Positions 57,834 to 64,000 of a DNA stretch of 64,000 bases are shown one piece after another. A program made the translations under genes and the position numbers. The stretch is from Zychaea mexicana (lineage: Eukaryota > Mucoromycota > Mucoromycetes > Mucorales > Lichtheimiaceae): positions 463,532 through 527,531 of the forward strand of contig NW_026516683.1 in assembly GCF_025766255.1 (NCBI RefSeq). Direction: 5' to 3'. Each line of letters opens with the position of its first letter. The first letter of the stretch is position 1. The notes beneath the pieces were generated by a model, which ran no database searches, had not been told where the DNA came from, and saw only the letters and a list, made by a program, of their open reading frames with translations.

Positions 57834-58438
57834 AAAAGATAGGAACAGAAGAAAGGCAGTAATACCGAAAATACCGATTTCAAAATACCGAAACCATCAA
57901 AGAAGCCACTCTGGCGGTAAATTTATTTTTATTTCGGATCTTGATTTTGCAGCTGGATTACCGAAACCGCTGGGGATGCTCTTACATACCTTGAGCGCTA
58001 AGAGGACCATACATGTTGTTGTTGTCACTTTTAAGATTTATTTTTTATGCCAACTATTACCACTCTACGCACTATAAGCATACCCTATCCACTTGCATAA
58101 TAATCACACAAGTACATTTTTTTCTTTTGATTTTAAGAACGTCGTAGCACTCTTTGTATATTATTAAGTTTCAATGGAGGGCAAGGAAGAGCAAACTATA
58201 TTTTAAGGAAAAGAAAAAAAGGTACATAGATTTAGCAGAAAGGGGAAGAAGCAAAAAAAAAAGGGAGATTTATACTTGGGATATTATTTATATGATAAAG
58301 AGAAGTAGAATATGCTTATTTTCCTGTCTTTTGCAATAGGTATAATACTACTGGATCTTGTAATAGGCTAACAGAAATATAATAGCGGGTTAGCATCAGC
58401 TTGACGCTTTATCCTTGTATGGAGATTTATATAGCTCA

Positions 58439-61400
58439 TTACCGCTCAAATTCTTTTTCTTCTTCTTCCGTAATAAACGGTTTGTCAAGATGATTATTGT
58501 CCTGTGCGAGTTTACGATATATGACGGAGTGCGTGTATGCTACCTTGCCATGGATTTTCTTGAGTTTTTTAGCGACACGCTTCGTATTATTGAACTCGTA
58601 AATGTTGTTGTCAGGCGCTCTGCATGTTGCTATATAGTGAAAACCAGTAGGTCGTGTACAGTAGATTCTGCCACATAGGTGATACTCTGCTTTCATTATG
58701 CTTATATGCTCTGGATAATAGACCATGCTGGATTCGTTGGACGCGTATTTTTCACGCCACTCGTGATCTTTTCCTAGTATTCGATTGTGAACGATGATGA
58801 AGCTGGTATAGCTGACAATGTTTTGCATATAAAGATTTCTGCTGCTGGTTTCAACACGAGCTTGTATAATCTTTTGTTGCAGTAATTTGTCAAAGCTGCT
58901 TTCGGTGGGATCTTCAAGGTCCTCCTCATCGAAATCCTTATCCGTCAAGTGGAAGATGGATGACCGGTTTCGAATCTTGTCTCCTTGAACATAGGCCTCA
59001 GCCATTCATGTTTTGGCGCTATTGTCCTTAGGAGTAGATATTTTGGTGGCCTGTGGTCTTGTCTTGAATTGTAGATAGGCACGTAAAATATCATTATTCT
59101 TAAGTATACATTGGAGCACGTCTGATGGGTCTCCGAATACCCCTTTGCACCGATATTTAACTTTGCACCGTGGTCCCAGATAAATTGGCGGAAGGACAAG
59201 ACAGGACCTGTAAAGTCCTGCTGTCTGGACGCACTCCAAAGGTCTGATAGTAAATGTGCTCTTTCATCATTATCGATTTTCGGAGGTTCAGGGATGTAAG
59301 GCAGAATCACCCTTAACATTATTTGTAAAAAGCAGTCGATGAAGCAAGCATTATCAGCATTGGGAACAATAGCGATTGGATACTTGTTTAGCGAGCTCAA
59401 ATGCGAAGAAAGTTCACTAAAGGTATCAGGTATACATAAGATTTACATTAGGCTTTGAATAATTTCTCTCTCAATTTACGTACGTCATATTTTTCGTTGC
59501 ATGTTTCTTCGCTCTATATTCTTGCTTCTTTTGCTGTTTGAACAACTCTCGGATATCAGATAGCTTTTTCGCGCGTTCTTCTCGAGCATTGGCCGCTTCT
59601 TTTCTTTTTCTGTCACAATCTTCAGCTGCTTCTTTTTGACTACTATAATCATTTTTTTCAGTATCCTCTCGATATTCAGGTACAGCCAAAGAGTCTATAT
59701 ATATGTTTTAATTAGGTTTCAATTACTGTATTCTCAAACTCTTACAAACAACAAGCTTATTGTTTTACCAAGTGAAGTATCATTAGTTGTTTTTCTTGCT
59801 CTTTTGGTTGGCTCATTTTGATCTGAATTATTTTCTGTATAGCGCTTTCTGGTATTAGTGGTAGAACTTCTTGACAATAATTGCTTAAGTTTCTCTGGAG
59901 GACGACTGGCGCTTATGTTTTTCTTTTTAGGCGCTTTGAAAGGACTGCATATATAAAGCGTAGAATAAGCCAGATGCTAACTAGTTTCGATGCAATACAC
60001 ACCCTCACTACGCTAAGAAGAAACTTACGAAGGCGCAGATATCTTATAACGTATATTTTTGCCAGCAAGAACATGTTCCAAGTTACTCTCTTCATTTCGC
60101 ATATAGTTGAAAAGTTCAGGTAACGTTGAAAGAATCGGCTTGGATTGCTGAACGAAACGGTAGATATTACGATGGAATGATTCTACGCCGTTCGTTGTTC
60201 TTGTGGCATTGAGTAAAAGCTCTTCATGCATCGTCGTTTTCGAGCGAAAGATCATACTAGCAACGCCAGGTCGAAGCCACCAGTTTAGCCATTTTGAAGT
60301 ATGCGGGAATTCTTTCTCCATTTGAGCGGTTACAACATCAAACATCTGTTCCACCGTCGTCTCATACATGACCCTGGTGTATTCCAAGAATATCCTTCGG
60401 CGATCCACTGGTACAACATCACCCATTTTTTGTATATGTTCAACTGACTGTTTCCAGTGAAAATAGCAACCCTTTAAGTAAGTCTCCCTACTTTTGGCAC
60501 CGGGAAAAATGTTGCTGAACGCAATAAAAAAAGCCGGTTCTTTGTGGTTGGGAAAAGTCCATCATTATCCCGCACATAGATGGTTCACCGTCGTCGTTTT
60601 TCTTTACATTCAAAACTTTGAACATTGTCGTGAAGAACGAAACGAAGTTTTTAGTGGTTAAACCACCAAGAACCGCTTAGAAAACTGGAACATACTTTTC
60701 CAGTTTTTCTTGATATATGACAGAGTTGCAGAGGTAATAGCCGTCGCCAAAGCAGGAGTAAGTGACATCCATTAGAATTGGTTGGCGGCTGTAGTCAACA
60801 TCGTCCAGAATGTACGGCGAAGCGAAAGGAATGCAAAAACTGTCAGGATGGAGGTCGAGTGGTGAACGAAGATAACCGGGATACTCGACATTGAGCTTCA
60901 TTACTGAAGCAGTTACTGTTTCGATGCTGGGTATACCTTTAGCGTTGAAGCCATTCGCTGCAAGGATGTTGCGGCGGTGATACGCAACTTTACCAGCATG
61001 CTGTAAGTCGCTGTCGATCTCGCGCAGAGGTTGTGGTGGGTTCATTGGTCTTTGAGAGCTGGTGCCTATAACAAGAGCCATGGGTCTTTCCTGCGGGGAT
61101 CGCAAAACTCTCTCGGCAAGTTTGGCGACGGAGCTCTTGCTGATATGAACGGCTTCATATCGACTGTGCGAATGTACACCACAATGTTCGACACTGCCCA
61201 CACTGCCAACGAACTTGAAGTGGACACGAACCTTACAGGGAATATGTCGCAACTCCGTATCGCACTTGACACACTTCTGCAGCTTGATAAGTGCTTTGGT
61301 GCTGGCTGGCCTGACCGGAAGGTTCTTTCGTACACAATCGTCTTTTACACATTGCACGGCACCGAGACAAACCTTCATGATGCTAACACCGCTTTCAGTT

Positions 61401-61543
61401 TTCTTTTGATTTTGCTGATGTAGCTACCAGCCGATGTCAGTGGGTCGCGCATAAGTTTGGTCCGTTTTACGAATTAACGTGACCTGCTCAATCTCATCGC
61501 CGTCGATCCATTTTGTAAATTCAGATTTCATGTTGTAGGACAT
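58439..61543 (-). pseudogene. MULE transposase/USP-like peptidase gene, right copy, heavily broken
   Basis: Same exon layout as 16638-19742. Damage seen by comparison: TAG at 61424-61426 (CAG on the left), TAA at 60677-60679 (CAA on the left), an extra A near 60530, and a one-base loss near 59150 in the peptidase part, plus the TGA shared by both copies. The catalytic motifs (ILMDVTYSCF, TNGVESFHRN) and the Cys and His boxes are still readable. Confidence 0.85.
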
Positions 61544-61911
61544 GGTACATAAAGTTTGATGTACGTAAAAATTGGTGTCAGTGAGTTTGTATGACTAGTG
61601 AGTGTAAGTAGTCAAGGAACGCACTCAGAAAAAAGAGACCGGTTTTCCTACCAGAGCGACTGCTTTTCCTGCAATCGCCGAAAATGGAAGTACCCATTTT
61701 ATATATATAAAATTTAAATATCATCGCTCTTTTAAAATTACCATTTGCCGCTTCTTGCCCAAATTGTTACTGGGAAACTGGGAGCAGGTGTAAAGTTGTT
61801 TTAAAACATTAGGTCTTTTGTTGCCATAGATACCATTGACGAAGGTAAAGAGTAACAATAACGATGGATCTGAATAAGAACACGGCAATGGCCACTAAAA
61901 TGTTATAATCC

Positions 61912-63714
61912 GTGTTACAAAAAGTTATAGAGCAATATGTTCTTGACCAAGCAAATCACCCTTTGAAGTTGGACGAGTTCATCAAGAGCAAACGTCGGTT
62001 CATCGCGTCAATAATGGATCTCGGTGAAAATTATAAAGACTTGTGGTCTGCGCGTTTTGCAAAGATTGTCCGCAAACATAACTTGACTGTGGTGGGTACT
62101 TAAATATATATGACACAAAAAAGAGCAGTTTAATACATGTTTCAAAAGTTCACCGTTATTCATTTTTTATATATTTGGCAAATTGTTAGGCTAAATCCCA
62201 GGTTGACTGGGGTGTGCTGACCACAGCATTTTTCGAACATTTATCCAAAAACCAATCGGCAACCCCTTCAGAAGCATCATCGACAAAAAATACCACCACC
62301 ACCAATAATACCACCCCGAAACTAAAAGAAGGCGACTATAAGAAGTTTGACGCGATGTACCAAAGTCTCAATCGCAACACCTTTTGGACACTTAGTACTG
62401 GGACGGTGGTGGAAGATAAAGTTAAGGAGCTTGCCATGAAACTGTCCAACGAACAGTAAGTATTTGTTCTTGATTGTTTTACCCTTCCTCTTCTTCTCTC
62501 GTACTTAATTTTTTGTTCTTTTCTAGCCCTAGTCATTCAATGATTTTAGACACTTCTGATCCAGTCTGGCTCGAGTATTTCACTAAGAGTGAATTGAAAG
62601 AAATAGAGGATGAAAAAAAAGTAACACTCTCAGAATTATCTAAAAGCATGCAAACATATTTGGATTGCTACAACGGCTTGGTAGGTTTCTTGTTTCTTGT
62701 TTTTTCTTTGCTTTAAGACATGTATAACATTTTTTTTTGCAACAATAGAAAAAATTGGATGAACTCTGGAACGAACATACGAAACATAGCCTCCACCCAA
62801 TTCGTGATGCAGACCTTTACTGGGTTCATTCATCAGTGAGGAATGTGTTGGAGATCTTGATGCATGGCCTGCACAAAAAATGTAAGACCGAAGCTGATTA
62901 TATGAAGAGAGCATGGTCAATAATTGACTGTTGTTTCGACAATGGAGACCTTGATGTTATTTCGTATGTATCTGGTGGTAAACATTGCGTTATGGATTAT
63001 CATGATAAATTAACTTGTCTGTTTATATTCTGATTAGTGGAGAATATGTCTCTAAAGCCTCTTCACCCGAGTTAATCTCGATCGCTCCTTGCTGCATTAT
63101 CTAGAAGAAAAATCGGTACAAAAACCGACATTCTTTTCACCACGGAATATTTGGAATTCGGCACTGTGGAAGCAGGAAAAATATCCGATGTCAACAGCAC
63201 AAAAACACTATATCAAGCAGGCATGAAGCTGCCAAAGAACTTGAAAGATATGCTGTATGATCTTGTTCAGGAGTGTCCGTCCGCAACTCATAAAATATAA
63301 AGACATGTGGTATCATCATTTCTGGTGAGTTAATTTACTAATTTGCAATACACTACAATTATTCTTCGTCCATCCAGTCCACTAATTCGACTGACTGCTA
63401 GGTTTAAATATGCTTCCTATCGTTATGGATTGTCCTCGTGGTTGTGTCTCAAGGATCAATCGTCCAGCTCGGTTTCATCATTATCCATCCACTGCATCCG
63501 ATTTTCTGAAGAAGATCAAGTCCATCATCCGAGTCATTTACCATACAAAAAAAACAATGACTGACGTGTATGATTTATTGAGCGAGACTGAAGATGAAAA
63601 CGAATATGGTTCTCAGCGACCTATTCTTCTACCGCCATCATTCATCCAATAACAACAAAATCTGGAAAAAAAAGAAAGACATCTAGTACCGAATCAGAAG
63701 CAGTACCAATTTAA
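61912..63714 (+). pseudogene. Family A copy 6, decayed
   Basis: Same six exons as copy 3. The exon 1 ATG is GTG here (CCGTGTTACAAAAAG). Exon 2 has the correct length. Exon 5 has two one-base losses (CTTCACCCGAG and GCTCCTTGCTG), additional small insertions near 63280-63295, and exon 6 loses one C (TTCATCCAATAAC). The last in-frame stop equivalent is 63712-63714. Confidence 0.7.
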
Positions 63715-64000
63715 TATCCCATCATCGTTGTTTCTGGTTAGTATCTATTGCCTAGCTTACTTTTTTGTTCTGTAGCAATTTGTTTCACCTGCAAGCTGTT
63801 TTTTTACATAACATGAGTTCTCAAGAGGTATTGCCAATACTGGCGCACAGAATTCCCTGCTAAAAATTGCCCGCTAAATCCATTTATTTGCCAAAATTAG
63901 CAGTTTTCAAAACCAGAGTTAGTCACTAACATTGCTAGCTTTCAATTTAGCTGACTACCCCCTTTTGCCCAGAGGCCATTTTTCCGCCCATAAATCGATA
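63715..64000. other. Family A 3' tail, cut by window edge
   Basis: First 286 bases of the same tail as at 10849. The window ends before the expected CTTATTAT octamer. Confidence 0.6.

Larger units (their letters stand above)
55199..57981. mobile_element. PIF/Harbinger transposon, right copy
   Basis: Same 16-bp terminal repeats as the left copy. The left target triplet reads TTG (55196-55198) instead of TTA, the right one TTA (57982-57984). The transposase gene is intact here, while the Myb-like gene is broken. Confidence 0.93.
55001..61695. mobile_element. MULE, right copy, with nested PIF element and damaged right end
   Basis: Left end identical to the left copy (GGGTATTGTAAATTTTTACG). At the right end about 16 bases (ATAAAAATTCGCGCAC) present in the left copy are missing, so only GTAC-CCC remains and the terminal repeat is lost. 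It must therefore be immobile unless repaired. Insertion site identical to the left copy, so both descend from one insertion. Confidence 0.85.
44040..64000. repeat. Right copy of the large duplicated transposon block
   Basis: Repeats the order of the left block: family A copy 4, AT/minisatellite, family A copy 5, Merlin, gene D, MULE with nested PIF, family A copy 6, cut by the window edge. It differs by the DDE/chromodomain insertion in copy 4, the fold-back insertion in copy 5, absence of the 321-bp insertions and about three extra minisatellite units. The sequence between 44005 and 44050 also shows what the gene D to family A junction looks like without the MULE. Confidence 0.85.

Noticed and set aside
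1..64000. CRISPR-like arrays
   Set aside because: The only short regular repeats are a degenerate minisatellite and transposon subterminal repeats; there are no unique spacers or cas genes.

Overview
The window reads as nuclear DNA of a filamentous fungus, most likely a Mucoromycota (Mucorales-like) species. This is inferred from short GT-AG introns (about 50-180 nt), a Gln/Asn-rich SAP-domain gene, a Crypton with fused tyrosine-recombinase and GCR1_C-type domains, and AT-rich Merlin (ISXO2-like) transposons. No rRNA, convincing tRNA, CRISPR array or bacterial-style operon is visible. Only one gene (SAP domain, 1883-4467) looks like an ordinary host gene. Nearly everything from 5975 to the right edge is a nest of transposable elements plus six decayed copies of an unrecognised multi-exon gene, called family A here. 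All splice sites and ends were read by eye.

Layout: 1-5974 SAP gene and flanks. 5975-11313 two family A copies separated by an AT-rich segment with a 22-bp minisatellite. 11314-22362 one repeat unit: Merlin transposase gene, a convergent acidic zinc-finger gene (gene D), a MULE (13200-19910) whose left arm is split by a PIF/Harbinger element (13398-16181), and a third family A copy. 22363-29181 a spacer with a decayed Crypton and an intact-looking second PIF/Harbinger (25326-29143). 29182-53116 a second repeat unit whose Merlin gene is broken by Helitron 1 (29572-35087), a hAT-like element (35464-36501) and Helitron 2 (36807-43175), followed by gene D, family A copy 4 (split by a DDE/chromodomain transposon, 44871-47906), a second AT/minisatellite segment, and family A copy 5 (split by a fold-back element, 51654-52503). 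53117-64000 a near-identical copy of the 11 kb MULE/PIF-bearing unit.

The nesting gives a relative order of events. Family A and Merlin form the oldest layer. The PIF element entered the MULE before the 11 kb unit was duplicated. The two duplicates then decayed at different genes. The most unusual contents are a MULE gene in which a Mutator transposase is spliced in frame to a ubiquitin-specific-protease-like cysteine peptidase; a PIF/IS5-type DDE transposase with a C-terminal chromodomain, paired with a small Cys/His finger gene; Helitrons ending in CTCG behind a covarying hairpin; and a set of nonsense changes that all look like C-to-T (or G-to-A) transitions when paralogues are compared.
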